NCBI GenBank assembly: GCA_027943335.1
Contig: BSBK01003559.1
Location: forward strand, 310,001-374,000
Direction of reading: 5' to 3'
DNA length: 64,000 bases
DNA from: Chamaecyparis obtusa
Taxonomy: Eukaryota > Streptophyta > Pinopsida > Cupressales > Cupressaceae
In this document: piece by piece, positions 1-12,000 of the stretch
How positions within the stretch are numbered: the stretch's first letter is position 1
How the letters are laid out: every line of letters starts with the position of its first letter
Notes under the pieces: generated by a model
Databases searched by the model: none
What the model was told of the DNA's origin: nothing
The model's input: only the letters and a program-made list of their open reading frames with translations
Made by a program: the position numbers and the translations under genes

Positions 1-1
1 A

Positions 2-1360
2 AAGAAGAGGCAGTTGCCAGTGCAAATAGGTGCACGAACAAGGTCATCAACTGTAACTTCATCACTACAGAAAAAGGGAGTTGTGAAGGCAGAGAAACAT
101 AAGGCAGCTACACGGACAAAAACATATGCAAAGAGAGGACGCAAGGTTGTAGCTGAGGCACCAAGGAAAAGGAGAAGATTGATAAGAAATAGAGAAGACC
201 TTGAGGATGACGAAGATGACAACAATCAATTCAAGGTTGTCAGTAATAAAAATAGGTCAATTGATGAGGTTGTTGCTAACATAATTGAGAATAGAAATCT
301 TGCAGATCCGGAACTTAGTTGGTTTGACAGTATGTCAAATGAGGACCAAAACAAAATTGAGGAAGCAGTCATCCAGATGATGATACGCTTCAAACGAGTT
401 CCATTAGAGTTTGAACTTTCACTGCCCAAGGCATTAGAAGATAGAATTAATCAGAAGTGGTCATATGCCTTGCACACCGAGAAGAGGATGAGGGAACAAG
501 CCCTAGTATCAATTGCACCGGACTTATCTCTTGGTGAAATTAAGGAGCTTATGGATACTTATGTTCAAAGATTCAAAATCAAAAACCGAGCTATGCAAAT
601 AATAGATGAGAATCTGGCAGATCTTGATGAGTCTGGTCAACTCATCTGGAGTTCACTTTTAGCAGTCAGAGAGCAAAATGAGAAAGTTGCATTTCAAAAT
701 TTGTCTAAAAAGAGACAGAAGTCAAAAGGTAAAGGTATATTCATTGATGATGATGTAGCAATGAAAAAAACAAAGTCCCTTGTATCATTTACCGAGGTAA
801 TTGATACAACACTTGTACAATAAATTAAGGACAGCTCACAGGATGCACCGGATCCAACAAAGATCTAGGTAAAGGAGAAAAATGATAATGATGTACTCAT
901 TGAGGACATCACAAACGGTGATCCTAGTGATAAGGATGAAGATGATGATGTGAACATTGCACCCGATAATACACAGGATGAAGGTCAAGCTACCGAGTGT
1001 GCATATACATCATTTCTGGGCGAGCTTCCTGTTCTTGTTGAAGCAGTAGAAATCTTATCACAGGAACAACCCGATGGCTCAAACCCCAAGAAACCACAAG
1101 ATACAACAGGGGAACAAAGCACCGAGACACCTGCAGAAGCAAGTGAGCCTGAAGGAAAAGAGGCTACTGAAGTAGAAACAAAGGATCAAGATAATCCTAC
1201 TGTAACCGAGGCCACTCCACCAGACACTACATTAGAGGCTCAATCACAATCAACTGACACCAAGGTTACCAAGGAGCAGCAAAAGGTAGATACAGTGTCA
1301 ACCGGGCAGGTTACACCAAGTTTTGAGGTAAAAGACATTGTTCTAGTTGCAAAGAGTTCA
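2..1360 (+). pseudogene. E0 accessory ORF, left part, function unknown
   Basis: One reading frame is open from base 2 apart from stops TAA at 821-823 and TAG at 866-868, so there is no start in the window. The product is rich in Lys, Glu and Asp, with a basic N-terminal stretch, a helical middle (WFDSMSNEDQNKIEEAV region) and an acidic, Thr/Pro-rich tail. The helical middle aligns by eye with element B at about 38130-38400 (WYSVLAEEDKQEI region), at protein level only. I know no function. It is not gag, protease, RT or integrase. The frame runs up to the insertion of element A at 1361 and resumes at 5246. Confidence 0.7.
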
Positions 1361-2306
1361 TGATGCAGGGGCATCCAAGGTTAAGGCAGGGGCATTCTGT
1401 GTCCTCGGTAAAATTGCATGGAGTGTTTGTGTTTTGGCTGGTTTTACTCGGTTGCAGCCTTGACCGACGGTCTTGATCATTGAAGGAAGCTCGGTCACTG
1501 AAGGAACTCGGTAATCTCTAGCGCTCGATGAAATTGTCACTCGGTCATGCCTGCGGTGCTCGGTCGACACTGGTGCTCGGCGATGCCTGGCGTGCTCGGT
1601 AATTTTACTATCGTTTGGTAGTTCTGACTTACCAACTGGAGTTCTGTGTGATTTGTTGAGCCGACTTGGTGAATTAATTGTTGGTAGCCATTGTCTTGGG
1701 CCGACATGCAAAATTAAATGTTTGTATACATTTGTGAGCCGACTTGTATGGCATTTAATTATCATTTTGGGGAGTTAAGGGTTTCATCTTGCCGACTTGT
1801 GGCGGATGATTAATATTTAAGGAGGGCTTGGGTAGATGTTTAGGGACAGAATTGGGGGAATTTTGGGAAGAACAACTTAGGAGATCTGACATTCAGATGC
1901 GAAGCTTGAGAGTGAAGTTGTGGAAAATTTCTTGATGTTCTTGCAGATCAGATTGTAATCTAATAGTCCTTTGTAGCAGAGCTAGAGGTTTGCCTACTTG
2001 GGAACAAGGAGATTGTTTGGAGGCTTGTGAGCTCAAGTTTAGATCTGCCTTAGGGTTTCCATCAGCTTCTGATTGTCTTCAGAGCTGAACTAACTGAGAT
2101 TGTATTGGATCTGGTTGTGGATCTTGCAGAATTGTTTCATTTTGTAATTGGCCCTAACCCGGAAGGCCTTACAGCCGGGCATGTTAATGCAAATTACTTG
2201 AAACATTTATGGTGTTGTCTGTTGTGTTGAGTATTCCGCTATGTAATTCTGTTGGCTGCAAGGTTTGGACTGTCCTTCATTGGATCCACCATCCTTGACT
2301 GCATCA
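1361..2306 (+). repeat. 5' LTR of element A
   Basis: A 946 bp LTR beginning TGATGCAGGGG and ending TTGACTGCATCA, with short inverted termini TGATGC/GCATCA. It matches 4295-5240 over its full length. It contains many CTCGG(T) repeats in the first 250 bases. Confidence 0.93.
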
Positions 2307-2308
2307 AG

Positions 2309-2320
2309 TGGTATCAAAGC
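2309..2320 (+). other. Primer-binding site of element A
   Basis: TGGTATCAAAGC lies two bases after the 5' LTR. It differs at one position from the classic plant initiator-Met tRNA primer site TGGTATCAGAGC. Confidence 0.85.
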
Positions 2321-2558
2321 GAGAGGTTGATCTTGTTGAAGCAGAAGCTTGACCTAGCAAGGTTGATCTTGCGAAATTGATCTTGTTGGAGAAGAGATTG
2401 TGCGCAATCTGGATTGCAGATCCGAAGCACTAAACTTGTGAAATTGTGCCCTAGTTGTTTGCAAGATTGCAGGTTGAGATATGACTTGTTGCAACTTGAA
2501 AATTGTCACAAGGTGGTCGGTGAGGGTTTGTTGCAGAGGGTTTCTCTTATCTTTAAGG

Positions 2559-3626
2559 ATGCCTCCGAGAAGATTGGACCCTAGAGTTATTTTAGATCTT
2601 TGTGATACTGTTGAATCCAGGATCACAGAGAAGGTGAAATCAGATTTCAGATCTGAGATGGAATTGATGAAGAATGATATGGTCGCCGAGATCATGAGAA
2701 CTATTGCTAGCATACCTCGAAATGTTGGTACTGAGGATGGCTATGAAGAAGCTGCTGAAGAATTTGAGACTACTGGATCTAGTGTTGATGATCGAAGGAA
2801 CAGATCTGGTGAAGACAGAACTGCTCGTTTGCCTAGACCTGCTGCTCGATTTAGTAATTACCAAATGGAGGTTTCTACTTTCTCTAGTACTTTGAAACCC
2901 GACAATCTGATTGATTGGATTGGTGAACTTGAAGATTTCTTTGAGCTAGAAGAAATTGAAGATCCTCTTCGGGTGAGATTAGCACAAACAAAGTTGAAAG
3001 GACATGCTTCTCTTTGGTGGAAAGAACTACAAAGAGACCGAGAAGATGAAGGTGAAACAAAGATCAATCGGTGGAGATTGATGGTGACTAAGTTGAAAGC
3101 TAAGTTCATACCGACTGACTATGAGCTTGACTTGTTTAAGAAGTTGCAGAATCTGAAACAGAAGGATTTGTCTGTTGAAGATTATACCGAGGAGTTCTAC
3201 AAACTTACTATTCGGTTTGGACACCGAGAGCTTGGTAAGGAAAAGGTAGCTCGGTATGTGAATGGTCTGAGATTCAATATTCAGGATGAGCTTGGTATGC
3301 TGAAGATTGATTCTGTTGAAGATGCTTATCAGTATGCTCTGAAGGCAGAAGATAAGTTGAAGAGGAAACAGCCTAGTAACTCCCGAGGGAAGGAAAAGAT
3401 TGATCACTTGGTGAAGGAGAAACTGACTGATGCGGAAGATGAACAGAAACCTGTGGAACCGAAGAAGAAGACAGGTAGAGTTATCTTTAAGGGTACTTGC
3501 TATAACTGTGGAGAGGAAGGACACTGTTCTTTTGAGTTCACACAGAAGAAGGTTGACCAACGAACTTCTGTGATGAATGAGAACATTCAGAATGAACCTG
3601 AATCAGAGAACTTGCTGCTTCGGTGA
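2559..3626 (+). pseudogene. Element A gag (retrotrans_gag type), broken zinc knuckle
   Basis: Gag structural protein of a Ty3/gypsy-type element. The first ATG after the leader is at 2559 (MPPRRLDPRV). A charged N-terminus leads into a typical retrotrans_gag domain (about 2940-3390), with LRVRLAQTKLKGHASLWW and the later DLSVEDYTEEFYKL signature. A zinc knuckle near 3497 begins C-x2-C-x4-H, but the last cysteine of CX2CX4HX4C is replaced (CSFEF), so the knuckle is damaged. The frame ends at TGA 3624-3626. The gag-protease arrangement is normal for the group. The copy is probably inactive. Confidence 0.85.
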
Positions 3627-3629
3627 ACA

Positions 3630-4290
3630 TTGCTTGGTACAAAGGATGAACCTTGTCAGAGGAGTAACTTGTTTAGGACCCGATGCAAAACTGAAGGTAA
3701 ACTCTGTGATGTTATTGTTGATAGTGGTAGTATTGATAACCTTGTTGATGAGGACCTAGTTCAAAAACTTGGTTTGAGTAGAATGAAACATCCTTGTCCT
3801 TATAGGCTTGCCTGGTTACAAGATGTTCATGCTTTGGAAGTCAAGGAACAATGCTTCATTGATGTTTAGATTGGCCAGTACAAGGATCTTGTGCTTTGTG
3901 ACATTGTGAAGATGAATAGTTGTGATATATTGCTCGGAAGACCTTGGCAATATGATTACAGAGCTATTATGACTGTGTAAGAAATGTGTTTACTATTGAG
4001 AAGAATGACAGGAAGTTTTCACTGATGCCTTTGATGGATACAACACTCGGTAGGAGAAGCCTGAGTATTGGTAGCCAAGTTGAGATTGTGGATCCAGAGA
4101 AAATGAATGATCAGTATGGAGAACCGACCTGTACATTGTCAAGGAAAAACTTGAAGAGACAGAGGAAACTGAAATGGAAGACTTTGCAAGCAGAAAAGGT
4201 GGACTTGTATGTGAAGAACCGTTTCGGGATTTATGTGTTGAATCCTGAAAGATGTTCTTCTCACATATGAACATCTTTTGGAACTTGGGG
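3630..4290 (+). pseudogene. Element A protease remnant, then deleted pol
   Basis: Retropepsin-like aspartic protease. The catalytic DSGS motif lies at about 3721-3732, followed by IDNLVDEDLVQKLGL, and the later ILLGRPWQYD motif at about 3935 is diagnostic of this family. A stop TAG at 3867-3869 and another at about 3977 interrupt the frame. The tail 3986-4270 contains KFSLMPL, normally found just after protease. RT, RNase H and integrase, normally several kb, are absent, which indicates an internal deletion. Confidence 0.8.
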
Positions 4291-4294
4291 TGTC

Positions 4295-5240
4295 TGATGC
4301 AGGGGCATCCAAGGTTAAGGCAGAGGCATTCTGTGTCCTCAGTAAAACTGCATGGAGTGTTTGTGTTTTGGCCGGTTTTACTCGGTTGCAACCTTGACCG
4401 ACGGTCTCGGTCATTGAAGGAAGCTCGGTCACTGAAGGAACTCGGTAATCTCTAGCGCTCGGTGAAATTGCTACTCGGTCATGCCTACAGTGCTCGGTCG
4501 ACACTGGTGCTCAACGATGCCTGGTGTGCTCGGTAGTTTTACTGTCGTTCGGTAGTTCTGACTTACCGACTGGAGTTCTGTGTGATTTGTTGAGCCGACT
4601 TGGTGAATTAATTGTTGGCAGCCATTGTCTTGGGCCGACATGCAGAATTAAATGTTTGTATACATTTGTGAGCCGAATTGTATGGCATTTCATTATTGTT
4701 TTGGGGAGTTAAGGGTTTCATCTTTCTGACTTGTGGTTGATGATTAGTATTTAAGGAGGGCTTGGGTAGATGTTTAGGGACAGAATTGGGGGAATTTTGG
4801 GAAGAACAACTTAGGAGATCTGACATTCAGATGTGAAGCTTGAGAGCGAAGTTGTGGAAAAGTTCTTGATGTTCTTGCAGATCAGATTGTAATCTGATAG
4901 TCCTTTGTAGCAGAGTTAGGGGTTTGCATACTTGGGAACAAGGAGATTGCTTGGAGGCTTGCGAGCTCAAGTTTAGATCTGCCTTAGGGTTTCCATCATC
5001 TTCTGATTGTCTTCAGAGCTGAACTAGCTGGGATTGTATTGGATCTGGTTGTGGATCTTGCAGAATTGTTTCATTTTGTAATTGGCCCTAACCCGAAAGG
5101 CCTTACAGTCGGGCATGTTAATGCAAATTACTTGAAACATTTATTGTGTTGTCTGTTGTGTTGAGTATTCCGCTATGTAATTCTGTTGGCTGCAAGGTTT
5201 GGACTATCCTTCATTGGATCCACCATCCTTAATTGCATCA
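4295..5240 (+). repeat. 3' LTR of element A
   Basis: The same length as the 5' LTR (946 bp) and co-linear with it. It is followed directly by the target duplication GTTCA (5241-5245). Confidence 0.93.
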
Positions 5241-5245
5241 GTTCA

Positions 5246-6130
5246 CCTCTAGAACCAGAGAAGAAGAAGAAGAAAAAGAAAGGAAAAGGGCCGGTCACAC
5301 TAGATGAAGTCATAGTTATACCCGATTGTGACCCGAGGACCCTAAGCCCTGAAGAACAACGAAAATATGGGGAGCTATGTACAAGAAAAGCAGCACAGGA
5401 GAAATTGAAACAAGAGAGCAAAAGCAAGGAAATATTAGAAAATGTAAGAGATATCTTACAACAGGTTGTACCTGAGGTAAATGTAGATGAGGATACTCCG
5501 ATTATGGACCAACTTGCTACACTTGCTGAAGGAATTAATGCCCCAGATGTCGATGCCGACAAGAGAATAGAAGAAAGGGCAAAATCAAAAATTCAGGATA
5601 AACTTGCAGAAAGAATCAGCCAAGAAGTGGCAGTTAACAAGGTTAACCTATCCGAGGTAATAACTGAAATTCAGGGTATTACTAAATTAATTTGTCACAT
5701 CTTGTTTAAGCTATGCACTGTGGAAACCTTCACTGCTGAGATTAGTGAAAAGATCAAACAGTTTGAAAATGAAATCACAGCCAGTGCACATGCAACTACA
5801 ACCTAGCCACAAGCTTTTGCAAAGCATATATTAAGAGTTCACGAACTCAAGCGGTTGATAGCAGACCTCAGGAAGCAAGAAGAAAGGATAAGTGATCAGG
5901 TCACTGAGTTACAAACCGAGCTCCTACCCTACCTGAGAATTTTAGAGAAACACATAGTCAAGGCACAAATGCTTGTTGCAACACCAGAAATTTCTGTGTT
6001 GGACAACATCTTTGACATGCATGCACAAGTCGGTCTTGAGCACATTGCTCTCACCAACTTGAAAGAGGAATGGGAAAACCTCTTGGAATCATTGAAGAAA
6101 ACCCATCAGCACATTTTTTATAAGCTATAA
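5246..6130 (+). pseudogene. E0 accessory ORF, right part
   Basis: Continuation of the accessory ORF in the same reading frame once element A and one target copy are removed. It starts with a run of lysines and continues to TAA 6128-6130, with one internal TAG at 5804-5806. The helical segment DILQQVVPEVNVDEDTPIMDQL is matched in element B by NILCNFVPDVDINEDEPVIDQL (about 39070-39135), clear protein-level homology although the DNA is well diverged. The C-terminus is alpha-helical with coiled-coil character. Function unknown. Confidence 0.75.
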
Positions 6131-6355
6131 GTATACATTTTTGTATTTGGCATTAATATCAAAAAGGGGGATAATATTGTATATGCCAAATATGTAAATA
6201 GATGCTAAGAATACTACACATTACCGGGAGCATGCACCGAGGGGGAGTATATAGAAAATTTTTGATAAGTATATGTATATGGCGGAAGATATAAATTTTT
6301 GAGACATAAGGTCTATATACATTAAGGTTTTGATACTACTACCAAAGGGGGAGAC
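6131..6355 (+). other. E0 3' UTR and polypurine tract
   Basis: Noncoding AT-rich stretch with several G-runs (AAAAAGGGGG at about 6161, GAGGGGGAG at about 6238). The polypurine tract AAAGGGGGAGA lies at 6344-6354, immediately before the 3' LTR. Confidence 0.75.
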
Positions 6356-7571
6356 TGTTATCTCTATTTAAGCATTAATGATTGTCATTAGTATCAAAGA
6401 CATCGGTCGGTTACTTATATTAACCTAGTCGGTAACTGCAAGCAATACAAGCCAGTCGGTTAAGTCTTCACACCGAGCATAGAACAGTTTTACCGAGCAT
6501 CAGACACCAATACCGAGCGACAGTAAACACCGAGCACCAGTATAATCACCGAACAGTATATATAGTGTTTACCAAGGATCACAGGAAACGGCATAGGAAT
6601 CAGGAATGGCACATCTATCTATGCAAACGGTTATAACAAAATCACAAAATGTTTTACCAAGATCTAGGATCATTTATTGTAAGATTCCATCATTAATTGC
6701 GATGATGATCTTTTGTATTTGTTAGATCTAGGTTATTTTTGTACACCGTAGATCTTAGGGTTTTCTCTAAGATATTGTAACCTAATTTTGTTAAGCGGCA
6801 TAAAGCAGTATGCTATATAATTGTAGTTTTGCATCATTTTGATGTAACTGATGGATGAACGAAGTTCTTGAAGCATTAGCCAACTTCAAGATTATCAGTT
6901 GACAGACAGAGCAGAACAGTATTTAGAGGTAATCAGATTAAAGCAGAATCAGAATTAGGCTAACCGAGCAGTTCAGAGCAGAGATCTTCACACAGAAAAG
7001 GTGATATCTATTCAGTATTTCATAGATCTGTATCAAACAATTGAGTTGTCATTAGCAGATAGCTACCTATTGCTTTCTAATCATTGTAATAGAGTTTTGG
7101 TAAAATCTCTTAACAAAGTAGACCTAACAATCTTTTTGTAAATCTCTTAACCGAGTGCACACTCAAGTAATGTTGTTAAAATCCTATCACTAGGTAGATC
7201 TAGCTGATCTAATATGTTACTCCTAACAGAGTAAGATCACCAGAAGTGATCACCACTTGTAGCCCTAATAGGCAAACCTTTTCTATCTGCAGTAGTAAAG
7301 AATTTGTGGGTGTCATCCCCACTACAGTTTTTACCTTCTAACAAGGGTTTCTGCGTTATCAAAATACTTGTGTTATGTGTTGATTATCTTGTTGATTTCA
7401 TGCTATTTATCCTTGACAGTTAAATGAATGAATGATGCATGCAATGGATACAAGTTATTTTTGAAGGTTACTACTATTTGTTGTTTTAGATCTAAAAGGT
7501 TTATAAGTGAAAGTTTTTGTGGGCACTGATTCACCCCTCCCCTCTCAATACCCTATCTCTCCAATCCAACA
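6356..7571 (+). repeat. 3' LTR of E0
   Basis: About 1216 bp from TGTTATCTC to CCAATCCAACA, with inverted ends TGTT/AACA. It is placed by the PPT on the left and by the TTCACCCC-CCCTCTCA block near the right end, which is also found at the ends of both element B LTRs. TATATATAG at 6557-6565 is a likely promoter TATA box. Repeated (T)ACCGAGC words occur in the first 200 bases. The partner LTR is outside the window, so the ends are not confirmed by comparison. Confidence 0.75.
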
Positions 7572-7944
7572 TTATTTTCAGTCGAGATAGTTTAGTGAGC
7601 TATTTGTAATCTCTCTCTGACATACCTTCAGAACAGAAGCACAAGATAATTACATTCAAGGGAGAAATAACTTGATGCCTGTAAATGAATTGTTGATTGA
7701 GAGGGAGTTCACTATTGAAGGTGAAACACTTCTGAGGTAATCTTGATATAATTGATTATTATACTAATGAATCATGAATGTTTTTAATGGGCCTGCCCCC
7801 TGTGTAAATCATGAGGAAGTGACGAATTCCAAATGATTATCACTTGTATTTGTTAAAGTTATTGTAAGGTGACGATCTTACAATAACTTGATCTTTTATT
7901 GTGATAGACATCTTGTGATGGCTGAAACCGATCATAATAGATAG
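7572..7944. other. No recognised gene
   Basis: AT-rich sequence to the right of E0. If the LTR end is right, TTATT at 7572-7576 would be one copy of its target duplication. No coding or RNA feature recognised. Confidence 0.4.
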
Positions 7945-8430
7945 AACTTGTGGATAGAATCGCCAATGGAGGCAATCCACACCAAAGCTCGTGAGTTTGT
8001 GAATAGAATTGTCGATAGAGGCAATTCGCACGAGAGCTTGTGGATAGAATCGCCGATGGAGGCAATCCACACCAAAAGCTTGTGAGTTTGTGAATAGAAT
8101 CGCCGATGGAGGCAATTCACACGAGAGCTTGTGGATAGAATCGCCGATGGAGGCAATCCACACCAAAGCTCGTGAGTTTGTGAATAGAATCGCCGACGGA
8201 GGCAATTCACACAAGAGCTTGTGGATAGAATCGCTGATAGAGGCAATCCACACCAAATCTCGTGAGTTTGTGGATCGAATCACCAATGGAGGCAATCCAC
8301 ATGAGAGCTTATGGATCGAATCACCGATGGAGACAATCCACCTGAGACTTGTAGATAGAATCGCCGATGGAGGCAATCCACCTGAGAACTTGTGGATAGA
8401 ATTGCCGATGGAGGCAATCCACATATTGAG
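7945..8430 (+). repeat. Tandem repeat of about 46 bp units (about 94 bp higher-order), hairpin-forming
   Basis: About ten to eleven units of a ~46 bp repeat with the core 'ATAGAATCGCCGATGGAGGC'. Units alternate between a form flanked by GTGGAT and ATCCAC and a form flanked by GTGAAT and ATTCAC, giving a period near 94 bp. The last four units lose the alternation. Long open frames on both strands here are by-products of the repeat. Confidence 0.9.
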
Positions 8431-8542
8431 ACTATGTTTCTATTGACTACATCTTGAGGATGATGCCTTTATTTCTTACATCATATGATTGATGTTTCCA
8501 AGTGTCATAAGTGTTGACATTGGATTGATTTATCCTCCCTAG

Positions 8543-8801
8543 CTAAGAGGGAGTGTTGATATTTGTAGCATCGGTCAGATAAATAATATTGACTATATGA
8601 TTATTATGAGAAATTATTTATTATATATATTCATATATATCAATATATATAATAATTGATATTACTATATGCATTGATATATATGTATATATAAAGTTAG
8701 ATTATAATTATTCTCATAATAACTAAATAGTTAAATTGATAAAATAATAATAATGATTATTATTATGTAAATATTAGATAAATTAATATAATACTCAAGA
8801 G

Positions 8802-8846
<45 letters not shown>

Positions 8847-9048
8847 AATTGTCATTATATTAATTACATATTAATGAATAGACATGTCTCATGAAGGGAC
8901 ATGTCTCCTCTTGGCTCATTCTCAATATAAATGCAAGAGATTGTTGCATTTGGAAAACACATACAATGAGATAGTGCTATTATATTTGCAATGATCCTAA
9001 AACCTTAACATAATTCTGTCTGTGTTCATCATTTTGCTGATGATAGGA
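8543..9048 (+). mobile_element. Copia-like PPT and LTR end
   Basis: CTAAGAGGGAG followed by TGTTGATATTTG at 8554 has the classic shape of a Ty1/copia polypurine tract and LTR start. AATATAAATGCAAG near 8929 is a plausible TATA box. The right boundary is uncertain because LINE-A sequence takes over near 9050. No second copy in the window supports it. Confidence 0.45.
8805..8842. repeat. (AT)n microsatellite
   Basis: An uninterrupted AT dinucleotide run of about 38 bases inside the copia-like LTR region, itself in a very AT-rich stretch from 8600. Confidence 0.95.
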
Positions 9049-9049
9049 T

Positions 9050-12000
9050 ATCCTACCCATAATCATCCTAAAATAATGCTCTCTTCCCATCCTTAATGTT
9101 CCATGAAATGTGATTGAGTATGATATCACTAGATTTAGCTATGAAGTTCCAAATGCATGATCCCCTTGGGAAGTCTTTAACTCTCAATGCCTCTTCACAA
9201 CTAACGTTTGAAAGATATTTACCTCTTATAATTTTGACCCATCTGAGGTGTTGTTCCTTGTGAATTTTCCAAAATAGTTTAGCTCCAAGAGCCTTATTCT
9301 GTTGTAACTAGTTTTTTATGCCCATTCTTCCAAGCTCTATTGGGTTACAAATTTTATCCCATGCAATAAGTGCAAATTTCTTTTTAGTATTTGTACCTTG
9401 CCAAAATAATTTTCTCAGCTTCTTTACTAGGTCCATGTAGACACTAGAAGACATTGAAATGCAAGGTACGAGGTAAATGGGGATGGCTGCAAGAGTTGCT
9501 TTCAACATAATGATTCTCCTTGCCCATGACAACCATTTTGATTTCCAAGTTTCCATTCTCCTATCAAGTTTCTCCCCAATAGGTTTCCATGCTAAGGTAG
9601 TTCTCAACGATTTGTCTACTAGTATCCCTAAATAAGTGCATGGGAGCCTTCCTTCCTTGAAACCTAGCAAGGCATTGAAATGCAAGGCACAAGAAGGATT
9701 GAAATGCAGACACTAGAAGGCATTAGTTCCATGTAGACACTAGAAAGCATTGAAATGCAAGGCATGAGGTAAACGAGGATGGCTGCAAGAGTTGCTTTCA
9801 ACATAATGATTCTCCTTGCCCATGACAACCATTTTGATTTCCAAGTTTCCATTCTCCTATCAAATTTCTCCCCAATAAGTTTCCATGCTAAGGTAGTTCT
9901 CACCGATTTGTGTACTGGTATCCCTAAATAAGTGCATGGGAGCCTTCCTTCCTTGAAACCTAGCAAGTTTAGAATTTGTTTGTGAACCCTTGCCTTGACA
10001 TGGAAGAAGAAAAACTGTGATTTCTACTTATTAACTACATGTCCAGATTCCCTAGCATAATTTGATAAAATCCTTTTCAATTGGATGGCCTCCCCTTTTC
10101 TCCCTTTTCCAAAGAGCAATGTGTCATCTGCACACTGCTGGTGTGTTATTGGTCTAACCGAGAAGGTAATCTCCACACCTCTAAGAGAACTTGATCTTTG
10201 AAGGCTGCAGATTTTCCTACCAAAGGCTTCTACCATAATGATGAAGAGGAAAGGAGAGATAGGATCTCCTTGCCAAATTCCTCTAGAGTTGTCGAAGTAA
10301 CCTTGTGGGTTCCCATTGATCAAGATAGAGAATTTTGGGGAGGAGATGCAATAAAATATCAGATTTGTCTATGCTTTGCAAAACCCAAATCTTTCCATGC
10401 ATTTGGTCAAAAATCTCCCATCCACCTTATCGTATGCATTTTTTATGTCTAATTTTATGATCATGCTTGGTTGCTTTTTTTTTTAATGGAGTGAATGGCT
10501 TCTTGGGCAATTATTACTCCATTAAAGATGGATCTGCCTGGTACAAAACCCATTTGATCTTTCCCTATAATTTTTCCCAAAAGCTTTTTCATTTTGTTTG
10601 CTAGAGCCTTTGTCAATATTTTATAAATGGTATTGCAGAGTGATATTGATCTAAATTCATCTAGACTCATAGCTTCTTCTTTCTTAGGGATCAAGACTAT
10701 GAAGGTGTTGATTTCTCTCAAAAATCTGCCTAAAGATCTAGCTGTTTCTAATGCTTCAGTCAGCTCCAAACCCAATATAGGCCAACATTTCTGGAAAAAA
10801 CTTGCTAGGAATCCATCCAAACCAGAGGACTTGTCAGGGGGGAGTTGGTTTAATGCTTTATGAATTTCCTCTTCCGAAATTTTTTTCCATCAACATTTGG
10901 TTATCATCCTCTATAAGAAGCCTCGGTATATCCATTAGCATCTCATTTTGGGCTGAGAGATGTGACCCATCATAATTATTGAGAAGATTTGTGTAATAGT
11001 TGACTATCTCTTTTTGTATCTCTGATTGGTCTTCTATGGTTTGACCTCCTTCATTGTTAATTTTTTGAATTCTATTGATGCTTCTCCTTTGTTTAGTGTT
11101 GTTGTGAAAGAACTTTGTGTTCTTGTCCCCTTCATCCAACCAGGTCTCTCTTGATTTCTGCCTCCATAAGGTCTCCTCTTTGGCCAAGATATCTTTGTAA
11201 TCCCTTAAGAGCTATTTTTCCTTGCAGAACATCTCTGAATTCATTCCCTGCTAAATGTTCAGTTCATTGAGGTCCTTGATGTTTTGCTCAATGGTATTCT
11301 TAGTTTCGAAGATGTTCTTGAAGTTATTTTTGTTCCACCATAGGAGGTTTTTTTTTATGTTCTTCGTTTTAGCCATGAAGGTGAAGAGTTTGGAACCTTC
11401 AAAGTGTCTTTCATTCTAGCATTGGTCAATTAATTTCATGAACTCCTTATCTTTCATCCACTTATTCTCAAATTTGAAAGGGCATTGTAGTGGTTTGTTT
11501 TCACCCAAAATCTCTAATTGAATGGGGTAATGGTCTGACCCCAATGTTGGTGGAATGGAAGCTTTGAAGTCAAATGGGAAGGTTGTTAGAATTCCTTTGA
11601 AAAAAAACCAGTCCAATTTTTCAGCAATGTTGTTGAAACCCATTCTTCCATTGTTCCAAGTGAAGGCTCCATTTTCCATTTCAATCTCTAGAAGGTTTTC
11701 TTTCATCACCCAATTTTCAAAGTCAATCTGATGCTAAAATCCTCTCTATATCCCCCCTCTCTTCTCTGATAGATGAACAATAGCATTGAAGTCGCCTCCT
11801 ATGATGAAGTTTCTATCTGCCCAAATCCTAAGTCTGCAGCTAATTTCCTCCCATACTTCCAATTTATTTTTGGTGGGAATTGGACCATATACATTTAAGA
11901 TGGAGAATGTGAGATTGGAATTGAAACTTCTGATTGTCCCCCCAACTAGTTAGGCCTCCCTTCTAGTTTATTGAAGTCATCTCTTCTTGGATTCCACATG

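Larger units (their letters stand above)
1361..5240 (+). mobile_element. Element A: nested gag-protease LTR element without RT/INT
   Basis: A complete 3.9 kb LTR element with two 946 bp LTRs (1361-2306 and 4295-5240). Both start TGATGC and end GCATCA, and a perfect 5 bp target duplication GTTCA lies at 1356-1360 and 5241-5245. The 2.0 kb interior holds a PBS, gag and a protease, then jumps to short unrelated sequence before the 3' LTR, so RT, RNase H and integrase are missing. It is therefore non-autonomous. The LTR differences I checked are mostly C/T and G/A transitions. It interrupts the E0 accessory ORF exactly between codons. Confidence 0.93.
1..7571 (+). mobile_element. E0: LTR retroelement, 3' part, with accessory ORF and 3' LTR
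   Basis: The 3' part of an LTR element whose 5' LTR lies off the left edge. In order it holds a long acidic/lysine-rich ORF (2-1360 and 5246-6130), a short 3' UTR, a polypurine tract at 6344-6354 and a 3' LTR at 6356-7571. The ORF is interrupted by nested element A. No reverse transcriptase, integrase or gag motif is visible in the part present. The LTR (TGTTA start, CAACA end) and the accessory ORF resemble those of element B at 33561-41136, so the two belong to one family. Missing 5' sequence could still contain gag or pol. Confidence 0.8.

Noticed and set aside
7945..8430. Possible CRISPR array
   Set aside because: Units are contiguous without unique spacers and the context is eukaryotic retroelement DNA.
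7840..8446. Long open frames on both strands
   Set aside because: They are translations of a tandem repeat whose composite unit lacks stops; no protein family resemblance.
8090..9300. Copia RNase H coding end before the PPT
   Set aside because: Looked for because the PPT is copia-like, but no copia pol motif could be read upstream of 8543.
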